This document shows positions 33,498-40,774 of a DNA stretch of 40,814 nucleotides, piece by piece; within the stretch, counting starts at the first letter, position 1, and the number at the start of each line of letters is the position of its first letter. A model generated the notes under the pieces. It ran no database searches. It saw nothing but the letters and a program-made list of their open reading frames with translations, and had not been told where the DNA came from. The DNA comes from Nocardioidaceae bacterium (GTDB lineage: Bacteria > Actinomycetota > Actinomycetes > Propionibacteriales > Nocardioidaceae): the NCBI GenBank assembly GCA_013696745.1, contig JACCXZ010000010.1, positions 1 to 40,814 on the forward strand. Reading direction: 5' to 3'. The translations under genes and the position numbers were made by a program.

Positions 33498-34649
33498 GTG
33501 CCTGCCGAACTGACTCTTGCCGAGACCGTGGCGACCATCCACCGGATGTACGACCCAGCGCACGCGGACACCTGGGACGCCGTCGGACTGGTGACCGGCG
33601 ACCCCGCCTCACCGGTGCGGCGCGTGTTGTTCGCCGTGGACCCGGTGCAGGCGGTGATCGACGAGGCTGTGGCCTGGGCCGCCGACCTGCTCCTCGTGCA
33701 CCACCCGCTGTTGCTCAAGCCGGTGCACTCGGTGGCCGCGACGACACCCAAGGGTCGAGCCGTTCACAGCCTGATCCGCGAGGGCATTGCCTTGCTGGTG
33801 GCGCACACCAACGCCGACGCGCCCGCGGCCGGCGTGTCCGACGCGATGGCGCAGGCGTTCGGTCTGGTGGACCCTCGTCCCGTCGATCCAGCTCCGGCAC
33901 CGCCCATGGACAAGCTCGTCGTGTTCGTGCCGCACGACGACGCAGCCCGGTTGGGGGAGGCCCTCGCAGATGCCGGCGCCGGTCAGGTCGGTGACTACGA
34001 CCGGTGTGCGTTCAGCTCGACGGGGATCGGCAGCTTCCGGCCGGGCCCGGGTGCCCGACCCACCGTCGGCGTCGTCGGCCGGCTCGAGCAGGTGCCCGAG
34101 ACACGGCTGGAGATGGTGCTGTCCCGAGATCGCCGGGATACGGTCCTGCAGGCCCTGATGTCCAGCCACCCGTACGAGGAGCCGGCGTACGACCTGCTGG
34201 AGATGGCTGATCTGCCCGGAGAGTCCGGTCACGGACGAGTAGGGCGGTTGGCTGCGCCCAGCACGCTGGGGGACTTCTGCGAATCGGTGGTCTCGTGCCT
34301 GCCCGCCACTCACAGCGTCGTGCGGGTGGCGGGTGACCTCGACCGCCGGGTGCAGACCGTTGCGCTGTGCGGCGGCTCGGGCGACTTCCTGCTCGACGCG
34401 GTGCGCGACGCCGGGGCCGACGTCTACGTGACGTCGGACCTGCGCCACCACCCGGCCTCGGAGCTGGCCGAGCACGCGGCCGCACCCGCGCTGATCGACG
34501 TGCCGCACTGGGCTGCCGAGTCGCTGTGGCTGCCGGTCGTGCAGTCTCGGCTGCACTCCGAGCTCGGCGCGCGGGGCACTACGGTGGAGACCAAGGTGTC
34601 CAGGATCGTCACCGATCCTTGGACGAGTCACCTGCCGATGCCCTCATGA
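33498..34649 (+). CDS. Nif3-like dinuclear metal-centre protein
   Basis: This 383-residue protein belongs to the Nif3/DUF34 family, with the NGG1p-interacting factor 3 insert (KLVVFVPHDDAARLGEALAD, 20 residues) in the middle. Metal-binding residues are His68-His69 in LLVHHPLLL, the AHTNAD motif and late HH/E motifs (TSDLRHHPASELAEH). The family hexamer holds two metals; some members have been called GTP cyclohydrolase type 2-like, but the role is not settled. The start is GTG 33498. It stands first in the Nif3 / zinc-ribbon / RNase H cluster, the order known for Rv2230c-Rv2228c. Confidence 0.93.
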   Translation: MPAELTLAETVATIHRMYDPAHADTWDAVGLVTGDPASPVRRVLFAVDPVQAVIDEAVAWAADLLLVHHPLLLKPVHSVAATTPKGRAVHSLIREGIALLVAHTNADAPAAGVSDAMAQAFGLVDPRPVDPAPAPPMDKLVVFVPHDDAARLGEALADAGAGQVGDYDRCAFSSTGIGSFRPGPGARPTVGVVGRLEQVPETRLEMVLSRDRRDTVLQALMSSHPYEEPAYDLLEMADLPGESGHGRVGRLAAPSTLGDFCESVVSCLPATHSVVRVAGDLDRRVQTVALCGGSGDFLLDAVRDAGADVYVTSDLRHHPASELAEHAAAPALIDVPHWAAESLWLPVVQSRLHSELGARGTTVETKVSRIVTDPWTSHLPMPS

Positions 34650-34659
34650 GGAGCCCGCC

Positions 34660-35403
34660 CTGAAAGCCGATCCGTTCGCCCAGCTCAGCCTGCTCGATGT
34701 GCAGAGCGTCGACAACACTGTGGGACAGCTCGCGCACCGCAAGAAGACCTTGCCCCAGCACGCACAGATCCTCGAGCTGAACCAAGACCGCAGTCAGCTC
34801 GAGCGTCGCCGGGTCGAGCTGGAGACACAGGTCTCTGACCACACGCGTGAACAGCGCCGGATCGACGCCGATGTGGAGCAGGTGCGCGCGCGTCGTGAAC
34901 GTACGCAGCAACGCCTCGACACCGGCGCAGTGGGCTCACCCAAGGAGCTCGAGGGGCTGCAGCACGAGCTGGTCGCGCTCAACCGGCGCATCTCGACGTT
35001 GGAGGACGAGGAGCTGGAGTTCATGGAGCAGCTCGAGACCGAGCAGACCGAGCTCGACTCGGTACGAACGCGGCTGCAGGAGCTCGATCAGCGGGTGGGT
35101 GCCCTGGCATCCGAGCGCGACCTGGCCGCCGGTGACATCGACGTCGCAGTCCAGCAGCACCTCGACGAGCGCGCGCGACTGGTCGGTGCGCTGCCCGAGC
35201 AGCTGGTCACGGCGTACGAGAAGTCGCGGGCTCAGCACGGTGGGATCGGTGCAGCGGCACTGGTGCGCCGTGCGTGCGAAGGCTGCCGACTGGAGCTGAA
35301 CGCCGGGGACCTGGGTGAGCTCACGCGGTCGCCGGTCGAGGAGGTGCTGCGGTGCCCTGAGTGCGGACGAATCCTGGTCCGTACCTCGGAGTCGAGCTTG
35401 TGA
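34660..35403 (+). CDS. C4-type zinc-ribbon coiled-coil protein, probable CTG start
   Basis: This 247-residue protein has a long coiled coil (about 20-185) and a C-terminal zinc ribbon with Cys206-x2-Cys209 and Cys232-x2-Cys235. The family start MKADPFAQLSLLDVQ is reached only from CTG 34660, six bases after GAGGAG (34648-34653); the next in-frame GTG (34699) lacks a Shine-Dalgarno sequence and would cut the first helix. The homologue in M. tuberculosis is Rv2229c. The family is thought to act as a nucleic-acid or nucleotide-linked adaptor next to RNase H, but its function is unproven. The gene ends in the GTGA shared with the RNase H gene. Confidence 0.88.
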   Translation: MKADPFAQLSLLDVQSVDNTVGQLAHRKKTLPQHAQILELNQDRSQLERRRVELETQVSDHTREQRRIDADVEQVRARRERTQQRLDTGAVGSPKELEGLQHELVALNRRISTLEDEELEFMEQLETEQTELDSVRTRLQELDQRVGALASERDLAAGDIDVAVQQHLDERARLVGALPEQLVTAYEKSRAQHGGIGAAALVRRACEGCRLELNAGDLGELTRSPVEEVLRCPECGRILVRTSESSL

Positions 35404-36566
35404 GCTCCCCTGCCAGGGTGATCGTCGAGGCTGACGGTGGCGCCCGTGGCAACCCGGGTCCGGCCGCGTACGGTTCGCTGCTGCGTGACGCGCGGACGGG
35501 TCGCGTCATCGCCGAACGCGCGGAGGCCATCGGCTCGGCGACCAACAACGTGGCTGAGTACCGCGGTCTGCTGGCCGGTCTGGAGCTCGCCCGCGAGTAC
35601 ACCCCGGATGCGGCCGTCGAGGTCCGGATGGACTCCAAGCTGGTGATCGAGCAGATGGCGGGACGCTGGAAGATCAAGCACCCGGACATGAGGTCGATCG
35701 CGATCGCTGCCAGCCGGGTACTGCCCGCGAACGTCACTTGGACCTGGGTGCCGCGCGACCGCAACTCTGCGGCCGACGCGCTGGTCAACGCGGCGTTGGA
35801 CGAGGTGACGGGCACGCGCACCCGCGGGTCGTCTCGGCAGGCGGCGCAGCGGGTCGAGCCCGACGTGGACGATCCTCGCCGCTACCGCAACCCGATGCTC
35901 GGCTGGCGGGGGGAGGAGGCAGGGTCGGCCACTACGCTGCTCCTTCTGCGTCATGCCGTCACTGACCGTACGGTCGCCAAGGTGTTCTGTGGGTCCGGTG
36001 GAGCCGACCCCGGCCTCAACGACCTGGGTCGCGAACAGGCGGCCCGTGCCGGTGGATGGTTGCGGCGGCGGGGAGGCATCGACGTCGTGATCAGCTCCCC
36101 GCTGCGCCGCACCCGTGAGACTGCGGCCATTGCGACCGACAGCCTCGGTCTGCCGGTCACCCTCGACGACGGCCTCGCCGAGGCTGCCTTCGGCGAGTGG
36201 GACGGGCTGACTTTCGACGAGGTCCGCGACCGGTACCCCACCGATCTCGAGACCTGGCTCACCTCGCCCGAAGCCGCTCCCACCGGCGGGGAGAGCTACT
36301 CGAGCCTGCACCGGCGGGTGCAGGCGGTCAAGGCTCGGTTGATGCTCGCGCACCCGGGCCGGACGATCCTCGCGGTGAGCCACCTGACGCCGATCAAGAT
36401 GCTGGCCTGCGACAGCCTGGACGGCCCGATGCACGTCATCCACAGAATTCAGCTCGCTCCTGCGTCGTTCAGCACGATCAGCTGGTGGGCCGACGGGATC
36501 TCGGCGCTGCAGCAGCTGTCGTACGTCCCGGAGTCGCTGCAGATCGGTGACGACGTCCACCTGTGA
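35400..36566 (+). CDS. Bifunctional RNase H / acid (histidine) phosphatase
   Basis: The GTG at 35400 overlaps the previous stop (GTGA). The 388-residue product has an RNase HI domain at 1-135 with the four acids Asp11 (EADGGARGNPGP), Glu53, Asp78 and Asp126. A histidine phosphatase domain runs from about 178 to 380 (RHAVTDRT with Arg184-His185, SSPLRRTRETAA, EAAFGEWDGL, VSHLTPIK). This fusion is known from Mycobacterium (Rv2228c), where the second domain acts as an alpha-ribazole phosphatase (CobC type) and the first as RNase HI. It would remove RNA from RNA-DNA hybrids and may take part in cobalamin salvage. Confidence 0.93.
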   Translation: MSSPARVIVEADGGARGNPGPAAYGSLLRDARTGRVIAERAEAIGSATNNVAEYRGLLAGLELAREYTPDAAVEVRMDSKLVIEQMAGRWKIKHPDMRSIAIAASRVLPANVTWTWVPRDRNSAADALVNAALDEVTGTRTRGSSRQAAQRVEPDVDDPRRYRNPMLGWRGEEAGSATTLLLLRHAVTDRTVAKVFCGSGGADPGLNDLGREQAARAGGWLRRRGGIDVVISSPLRRTRETAAIATDSLGLPVTLDDGLAEAAFGEWDGLTFDEVRDRYPTDLETWLTSPEAAPTGGESYSSLHRRVQAVKARLMLAHPGRTILAVSHLTPIKMLACDSLDGPMHVIHRIQLAPASFSTISWWADGISALQQLSYVPESLQIGDDVHL

Positions 36567-36617
36567 CCCGTCATCTAGGCTGGGCGATCGACCACCCGTG
36601 GCTCGAGGGAGCGCCAG

Positions 36618-38054
36618 ATGCCGAGGATCCACCCGCACGCGGGGGAGCAGACCGACCCAGGTTTCATCGAGGCCGTGGCCGCCATCCTCGTCGATCTCGA
36701 CCTGCCGGTGGACTTCCCCGCCGAGGTGCTCACCGAGGCGCAGGCGGCGGTCCGGGATCTGACACTCCCGGACGCAGACCACACCGACAAGCCGTTCGTC
36801 ACCATCGACCCACCCGGCGCCCGCGACCTGGACCAGGCGCTCTACATCGAGCGCGACGGCAGCGGTTTCGTCGTCTGGTACGCCATTGCCGACGTCGGCG
36901 CATTCGTACGCCCCGGAGGTGCCCTCGACCTCGAGGCGCAACGTCGGGGCGAGACGGTGTACGCCCCCGACCACCGCGTCCCGTTGCACCCGCCGGCCAT
37001 CAGCGAGGACGCCGCAAGCCTGCTCCCGGAACAGGATCGACCGGCCCTCGTGTGGGAGCTACGGCTCGACGACGTGGGCGAACTTGTCAACGCGCACGTC
37101 GAAAGGGGACTGGTCCGCAGCCGGGCACAGTACGACTACGCCGCCGCCCAGCAGGCACTGGACGACGGACGCGCCGACCAGGTGTTCGAGCTGTTGCGCA
37201 CGGTCGGGTTGTTGCGCCTCGAGCTCGAGCGCGAGCGGGGCGGCATCAGCCTGGCGCTGCCTGACCAGGAAGTGGTCGTGACCGACGGTCGCTGGTCGCT
37301 GGCCTACGCAGCCCGGCTGCCGGTCGAGCAGTGGAACGCTGAGATCTCGTTGCTGACCGGCATGGCGGCCGCCCAGCTGATGCTTTACGCCGAGGTGGGC
37401 ATCGTCCGTACTCTGCCCGAGCCGAGCCGGCGTACCGTGACGCGTCTGCGACGCACCGCGGCCGCGCTGGCGATCGACTGGCCGCAGCCGATGGACTACC
37501 CCGACTTCGTCCGCACGTTGCGACCGGATCGGCCCGAGCACGCCGCCATGATGCGCTCATGTGCCTCGATGCTGCGTGGCGCCGGCTACCTGAGCTTCGA
37601 GGGCGGTGTGCCCGAGCAGCCTGGTCACGCGGCGCTCGCTGCGACGTATGCCCACGCCACGGCGCCGTTGCGCCGCCTGGTGGACCGCTATGTCGGTGAG
37701 GTGTGCCTTGCACTGTGCGCCGACCGTGCGATGCCGCAGTGGATCACCCACCGCCTGCCCGAGCTGCCCGCGACGATGACCGCGGCCCGCCGGCGGGTCG
37801 CGTCCTTCGAGCGTGCGGTGCTCGACCTGGTGGAGGCCGGCCTCCTGGCCGACCGGGTCGGTGAGACCTTTCCAGCGGTCGTGGTCGAGGTCGAGGACGA
37901 CGACGCGCGACGTGGTGTGGTCGTGGTGCCGGAGCCGGCCGTGGAGGCTTCGGTACTCGGCGCCGAGGCGCTGCCGCTGGGCAAGAGTGTGCAGGTCCGG
38001 TTGGCGATCGCCGACCCGGCGAGCCGGCGGGTGGTGTTCGAGCTCGACGGGTAG
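36618..38054 (+). CDS. RNB-domain exoribonuclease (RNase II/R family)
   Basis: This 478-residue protein has a short N-terminal part and a full RNB catalytic domain. The metal site is TIDPPGARDLDQ with Asp64, Asp70 and Asp72; the fourth acid of RNase II (Asp210 in E. coli) is Gln73 here. Later motifs are YAIADVGAFVRPGG, DRPALVWELRLDDVGELVNA (20 residues), and TAPLRRLVDRYV near the end of the domain. The last 80 residues resemble a small OB-fold part. ATG 36618 has GAGGGAG a few bases upstream. It is a processive 3'-5' exonuclease by family. It lies next to rnpB and the RNase H fusion, a cluster of RNA-processing genes. Confidence 0.9.
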   Translation: MPRIHPHAGEQTDPGFIEAVAAILVDLDLPVDFPAEVLTEAQAAVRDLTLPDADHTDKPFVTIDPPGARDLDQALYIERDGSGFVVWYAIADVGAFVRPGGALDLEAQRRGETVYAPDHRVPLHPPAISEDAASLLPEQDRPALVWELRLDDVGELVNAHVERGLVRSRAQYDYAAAQQALDDGRADQVFELLRTVGLLRLELERERGGISLALPDQEVVVTDGRWSLAYAARLPVEQWNAEISLLTGMAAAQLMLYAEVGIVRTLPEPSRRTVTRLRRTAAALAIDWPQPMDYPDFVRTLRPDRPEHAAMMRSCASMLRGAGYLSFEGGVPEQPGHAALAATYAHATAPLRRLVDRYVGEVCLALCADRAMPQWITHRLPELPATMTAARRRVASFERAVLDLVEAGLLADRVGETFPAVVVEVEDDDARRGVVVVPEPAVEASVLGAEALPLGKSVQVRLAIADPASRRVVFELDG

Positions 38055-38058
38055 CGCC

Positions 38059-38099
38059 GAGGGCGGCGCGCGAGGGACGAGTGGGCAGGTCCGAGCGCG
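38059..38099 (+). repeat. Dispersed extragenic repeat, copy B
   Basis: These 41 bases match 18188-18228 at 36 positions and begin five bases after the stop of the RNB gene. They lie in front of rnpB. See copy A. Confidence 0.65.
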
Positions 38100-38128
38100 A
38101 CAGTTGAGACTGAGGGCTACGCTGTCGG

Positions 38129-38551
38129 GTGGACGAGCCGGCCGGGCGGCCGCGTCGGGCGCTCTTGCAGGCGCTCGCCGAGGAAGGTCCGGACTCCACA
38201 GAGCAGGGTGGTGGGCAACACCCACCCGAGGTGACTCGCGGGACAGTGCCACAGAGACAGACCGCCAGCGGCCCGGACGTGGCAACGCGTGCGTGCGGGT
38301 GCGGGTAAGGGTGAAACGGTGGTGTAAGAGACCACCAGCGTGCCGGGTGACCGGGACGGCTGGGTAAACCCCACCTGGAGCAAGGCCAAGAGGGCGACGG
38401 GAGACCGGCGCCTGCGCAGGCGATCGAGGGCTGCTCGCCCGAGCCTGCGGGTAGGCCGCACGAGGGCACCGGTAACGGTGCCCCTAGATGGATGGTCGCC
38501 GGGGCGCGTCAGCGCTCGCACAGGATCCGGCCTACAGGCCGGCTCGTCCCT
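38129..38551 (+). ncRNA. rnpB: RNase P RNA (class A)
   Basis: The P1 helix is a perfect 13-base match between GGACGAGCCGGCC (38131-38143) and GGCCGGCTCGTCC (38537-38549). Core conserved sequences are GAGGAAGGTCCGGACTCCAC followed by AGAGCAGGGTGG (CR-I/P4), GGTAAGGGTGAAACGGTGG (CR-II/III region) and GGATCCGGCCTACAG near the 3' end (CR-V). The RNA is the catalytic part of RNase P, which makes the 5' ends of tRNAs. The ends given are set by P1 with two bases added. A CCCCG/CGGGG hairpin at 38556-38574 may be its terminator. Confidence 0.96.
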
Positions 38552-38756
38552 CACACCCCGGCTGACCTGCGGGGATGCTGTCAGAGGCCTTGCTTTGTCC
38601 GCAGAGACGCCGGTTTTGCCGAGGTCAGCCGCCCGACAACTGCGAGGCGTCGGATGCGGGTCGACCTCTGATGCCCTAGGTAGCGCGGTGGCGCGAGACG
38701 CGCGACCGGGCCGCCGATCGCACAGTCGATAGTGTCCCTGGCGTTCGCGGCTCGCG
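38552..38756. other. Gap between rnpB and the first toxin-antitoxin module
   Basis: No gene is seen. A weak CCCCG...CGGGG hairpin (38556-38574) could end rnpB transcription. Sequence further on shows no repeats that could be an attachment site, as far as I can read. Confidence 0.35.
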
Positions 38757-38776
38757 ATGGTCATACTTATGACCAT
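38757..38776. promoter_or_regulatory. Palindromic operator at the first antitoxin start
   Basis: The 20 bases form a perfect inverted repeat with 9-base arms (ATGGTCATA and TATGACCAT) around CT. It spans three in-frame ATGs (38757, 38769, 38775). Phd/YefM antitoxins bind such palindromes, some with a TGTACA-like core; this one has a different core. It probably serves autorepression by the antitoxin-toxin complex. Confidence 0.75.
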
Positions 38777-39059
38777 GTCGGAAACACTGTCCCTCGCCGA
38801 GGTGAAGGCGCACCTGTCTGAGCTGATAGCCCGGGTGCGCAGTCAGCACGACCGTGTGACCGTGACGGTGCATGGCCGTCCCACTGCAGTTCTGCTGGCG
38901 TTGGAGGACCTCGAGGCGTTGGAGGAGACAGTCGCCGTGCTCGCGGACAAGGACACGCTGCGGCAGCTGTCCGCATCCGACGCCGACCTTGGGCGCGACG
39001 AAGGAGAGAGCGAAGAGTCTCTTGCCGAGGCGATGCGGCGGCGTCGGGCTCCTGGGTGA
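38775..39059 (+). CDS. Type II antitoxin, Phd/YefM family (module 1)
   Basis: The preferred start ATG 38775 gives 94 residues (MSETLSLAEVKAHLSELIAR); in-frame ATGs at 38757 and 38769 are alternatives. The N-terminal half matches the Phd/YefM dimerisation and DNA-binding fold (TLSLAEVKAHLSELIARVRS, then TVTVHGRPTAVLLALEDLEALEE split here), and the C-terminal half is acidic (DADLGRDEGESEESLAEAM), able to cover the toxin. There is no Shine-Dalgarno sequence, so translation may start on a leaderless message. It overlaps the toxin by GTGA. Antitoxins of this family repress their own operon. Confidence 0.9.
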   Translation: MSETLSLAEVKAHLSELIARVRSQHDRVTVTVHGRPTAVLLALEDLEALEETVAVLADKDTLRQLSASDADLGRDEGESEESLAEAMRRRRAPG

Positions 39060-39334
39060 GCCGGCAGCGTTACGAACTGATCATCTCACCGAGTGCCAGA
39101 CGTCAACTCACCGAGGAGCTTCCCGAGGCCGTCGCGTTCGCCGCGTACGAGTTCATCGTCGGCCCGTTGCTGGAGGACCCGCAGCGTGTCGGCAAGCAAC
39201 TCATGCCTCCACTCGAGGATTGCCACCGTGCACGCCGTGGCACCTACCGGGTCATCTACCGGATCGATACTCAGCGCCGCCGGGTAACCGTAGTGGGCGT
39301 GGTCCACCGAACTGACGCATACCGCCCTGACTGA
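39056..39334 (+). CDS. RelE/ParE-superfamily toxin (module 1)
   Basis: The GTG at 39056 overlaps the antitoxin stop. The 92-residue basic protein follows the RelE plan: YELIISPSARRQLTEELPEA, AYEFIVGPLLEDPQRVGKQL and a C-terminal strand set RRGTYRVIYRI, VTVVGVVHRTDAY. The RRGTYRVIYRI segment and the basic residues are those of RelE-type mRNA interferases that cut mRNA on the ribosome; ParE members instead act on gyrase. This protein fits RelE better than ParE, but the target is not proven. It resembles the second toxin at 40245. Confidence 0.9.
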   Translation: MSRQRYELIISPSARRQLTEELPEAVAFAAYEFIVGPLLEDPQRVGKQLMPPLEDCHRARRGTYRVIYRIDTQRRRVTVVGVVHRTDAYRPD

Positions 39335-39681
39335 TCTGAGTGGAGAGAGCATCCGTTGTCGGATCCCAGTGACTCGCTGCACCGACTGGTCGTCCGATCA
39401 TGCCGCTGCCGACGTGCGGTTCGGCTGACTGCGCCAATCCCGGTTCGGTTCCCACCCGAGCTCCTCGCAGAGATCCGCCGCCCACTACCAGGTGAAGGTC
39501 CCCCAGGGTTCGGATGGCCACCGGGCATGAGCCTGACGGCGTGGCCGAGATCAGCCTGCTGGTTCGAGGTTTCGCAAACTTTCCGAACCTTCTGGGCTCA
39601 TCGTGTCCGTGTGAGGCCACCGATAGAAGCATAGGGATGTGGGCAGTCGTCTTCCGCCCTCATGGACGTGACCTGTTGACG
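39335..39681. other. Non-coding gap between toxin 1 and the HTH pseudogene
   Basis: Open frames exist on both strands (39356-39634 plus, 39252-39632 minus), but neither has family patterns, sensible composition or a ribosome-binding site. I see no repeats or insertion-sequence ends. The stretch is probably the remains of an accessory element. Confidence 0.4.
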
Positions 39682-39896
39682 ATGGAGCAGGACACGGTGC
39701 TTCCGGAGAACCGGCTATGGTCCATCGCCGAGGTGTCGTACTTCTGGGCGTGCTGATCGCCAGCTTGTACTACTGGCGCCACCGCGGTGAAGGCCCTCCG
39801 TCATCCCGACTGGGCCGACACGTGCGGTATCGCGCGGAGGATGTGCGGGCCTGGGTCGCGGGAAGGGCGAGCCGCAGCGACGACGTGCGAGCGTGA
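39682..39896 (+). pseudogene. Frameshifted AlpA/excisionase-like HTH protein
   Basis: From ATG 39682 the frame gives MEQDTVLPENRLWSIAEVSY, then F, W, A, C and a stop at 39756. One base after TTC is missing: adding it brings in LGVLIASLYYWRHRGEGPPS, then SRLGRHVRYRAEDVRAWV and a stop at 39894-39896. The joined 70-residue protein is a typical small winged MerR-like domain with WSIAEVSYFLGV for the first helices and YWRHRGEGPP for recognition. Such excisionase-like proteins belong to integrative elements and toxin-antitoxin islands. As it stands the gene is broken. It suggests an earlier mobile element next to rnpB. Confidence 0.75.
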
Positions 39897-39969
39897 GCAG
39901 CCCGTCCCGGATCGGCCAGGAACGGCGCCTGACCGGCAGCAGCCACTCTTGCCGCGCCGCCCGCAGTGC

Positions 39970-39983
39970 GCCACAATTGTGGC
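39970..39983. promoter_or_regulatory. Palindromic operator at the second antitoxin start
   Basis: GCCACAATTGTGGC is a perfect 14-base palindrome that ends one base before the antitoxin ATG at 39985. It differs completely from the palindrome of module 1. It would cover the start of a leaderless message and allow autorepression. Confidence 0.7.
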
Positions 39984-39984
39984 T

Positions 39985-40248
39985 ATGAGTACGGAGCCCC
40001 TTCGCGCGGTACGCGATCATCTCAGCGAGGTCGTCGACCGGGTCGAGCACCAGCACGAGCGCGTCATCGTCACCCGCAACGGGCGCGCCGCCGCCGTCCT
40101 GATTAGCCCGGAAGACCTGGCCCAGCTCGAGGAGACCATCGACGTACTCGGTGATCCGGACGCGCTGGCCGACATCCGCGAAGCCGACGCCGCGTACGCC
40201 CGCGGGGACGTGCTGCGAGGCGTCGATGCGGTCCGCAACATCCGGTGA
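39985..40248 (+). CDS. Type II antitoxin, Phd/YefM family (module 2)
   Basis: The ATG at 39985 directly follows the palindrome. The 87-residue product has the Phd/YefM N-terminus (LRAVRDHLSEVVDRVEHQHE, then RVIVTRNGRAAAVLISPEDL) and an acidic C-terminal part (DPDALADIREADAAYARGD). It shares the fold and overlap style of module 1 but not close sequence. The stop overlaps the toxin start (GTGA). No Shine-Dalgarno sequence is seen, so a leaderless start is likely. Confidence 0.92.
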   Translation: MSTEPLRAVRDHLSEVVDRVEHQHERVIVTRNGRAAAVLISPEDLAQLEETIDVLGDPDALADIREADAAYARGDVLRGVDAVRNIR

Positions 40249-40526
40249 CAGCCAGACCCGCGTATGAGCTCGTCCTCACTCCGCCGGCCCGGCGCGGCCT
40301 CGCGGACAAGCTCCCCGAAGGCGTCGCTGCCGCCGTTATCGATTTCATCACCACCGCGCTGATCGAGAACCCATACCGAGTGGGCAAGCCTCTTCGTGAC
40401 GACCTCGCCGGCATCTGGTCCGCGCGAAGGGGCACCTATCGCGTCCTTTACCGCATCAACGCCGAACGTCAGGAAGTCATCGTTCTCGGGGTTGAGCATC
40501 GCCGCGACTCCTACCGACCGCTTTGA
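40245..40526 (+). CDS. RelE/ParE-superfamily toxin (module 2)
   Basis: The GTG at 40245 overlaps the antitoxin stop. The 93-residue protein has the RelE pattern: YELVLTPPARRGLADKLPEG, ENPYRVGKPLRDDLAGIWSA and the C-terminal RRGTYRVLYRI, VIVLGVEHRRDSYRPL. Its end is very close to that of toxin 1 (RRGTYRVIYRI, HRTDAYRPD), showing common descent, while the N-terminal parts differ more. It probably acts as a ribosome-dependent mRNA interferase held by its own antitoxin. Confidence 0.92.
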   Translation: MTARPAYELVLTPPARRGLADKLPEGVAAAVIDFITTALIENPYRVGKPLRDDLAGIWSARRGTYRVLYRINAERQEVIVLGVEHRRDSYRPL

Positions 40527-40632
40527 AGACGCACCCTCATCCGGCAGAAGCTCGGTACGAATCCGCACCTGCCGCTGGTCAAGTGCGGATCGTCAGATCG
40601 AGCGTGACGTGGTGCCTGCGCCGCACATGACG

Positions 40633-40663
40633 GACCCCCGACCGGGGAGGGTGGTCGGAGGTC
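40633..40663. terminator. Hairpin downstream of toxin 2
   Basis: GACCCCCGACC (40633-40643) pairs with GGTCGGAGGTC (40653-40663) with one mismatch around a 9-base loop. It lies about 107 bases after the toxin stop. A second small hairpin (TCCCGGC/GCCGGGA, 40716-40732) follows. Either could end the module 2 transcript. Confidence 0.45.
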
Positions 40664-40774
40664 AGTTCAGTCTGCATCTAATCCGAAAATGGAACGGTGA
40701 TTGGCGCGCGACAACTCCCGGCGGAGCCGGGAATTGATGGGGTGACCTCTCAGCGGACGGTGACATTGTGGTGG

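Noticed and set aside
33224-33751. N-terminal extension of the ferritin-like frame
   Set aside because: The Tat signal and Shine-Dalgarno sequence fix the start at 33223; the extension overlaps Nif3.
35232-36989. 585-residue minus-strand frame
   Set aside because: It crosses three real genes on the opposite strand and shows no domain.
39356-39634. Frame between toxin 1 and the HTH pseudogene
   Set aside because: No domain, odd composition and no ribosome-binding site.
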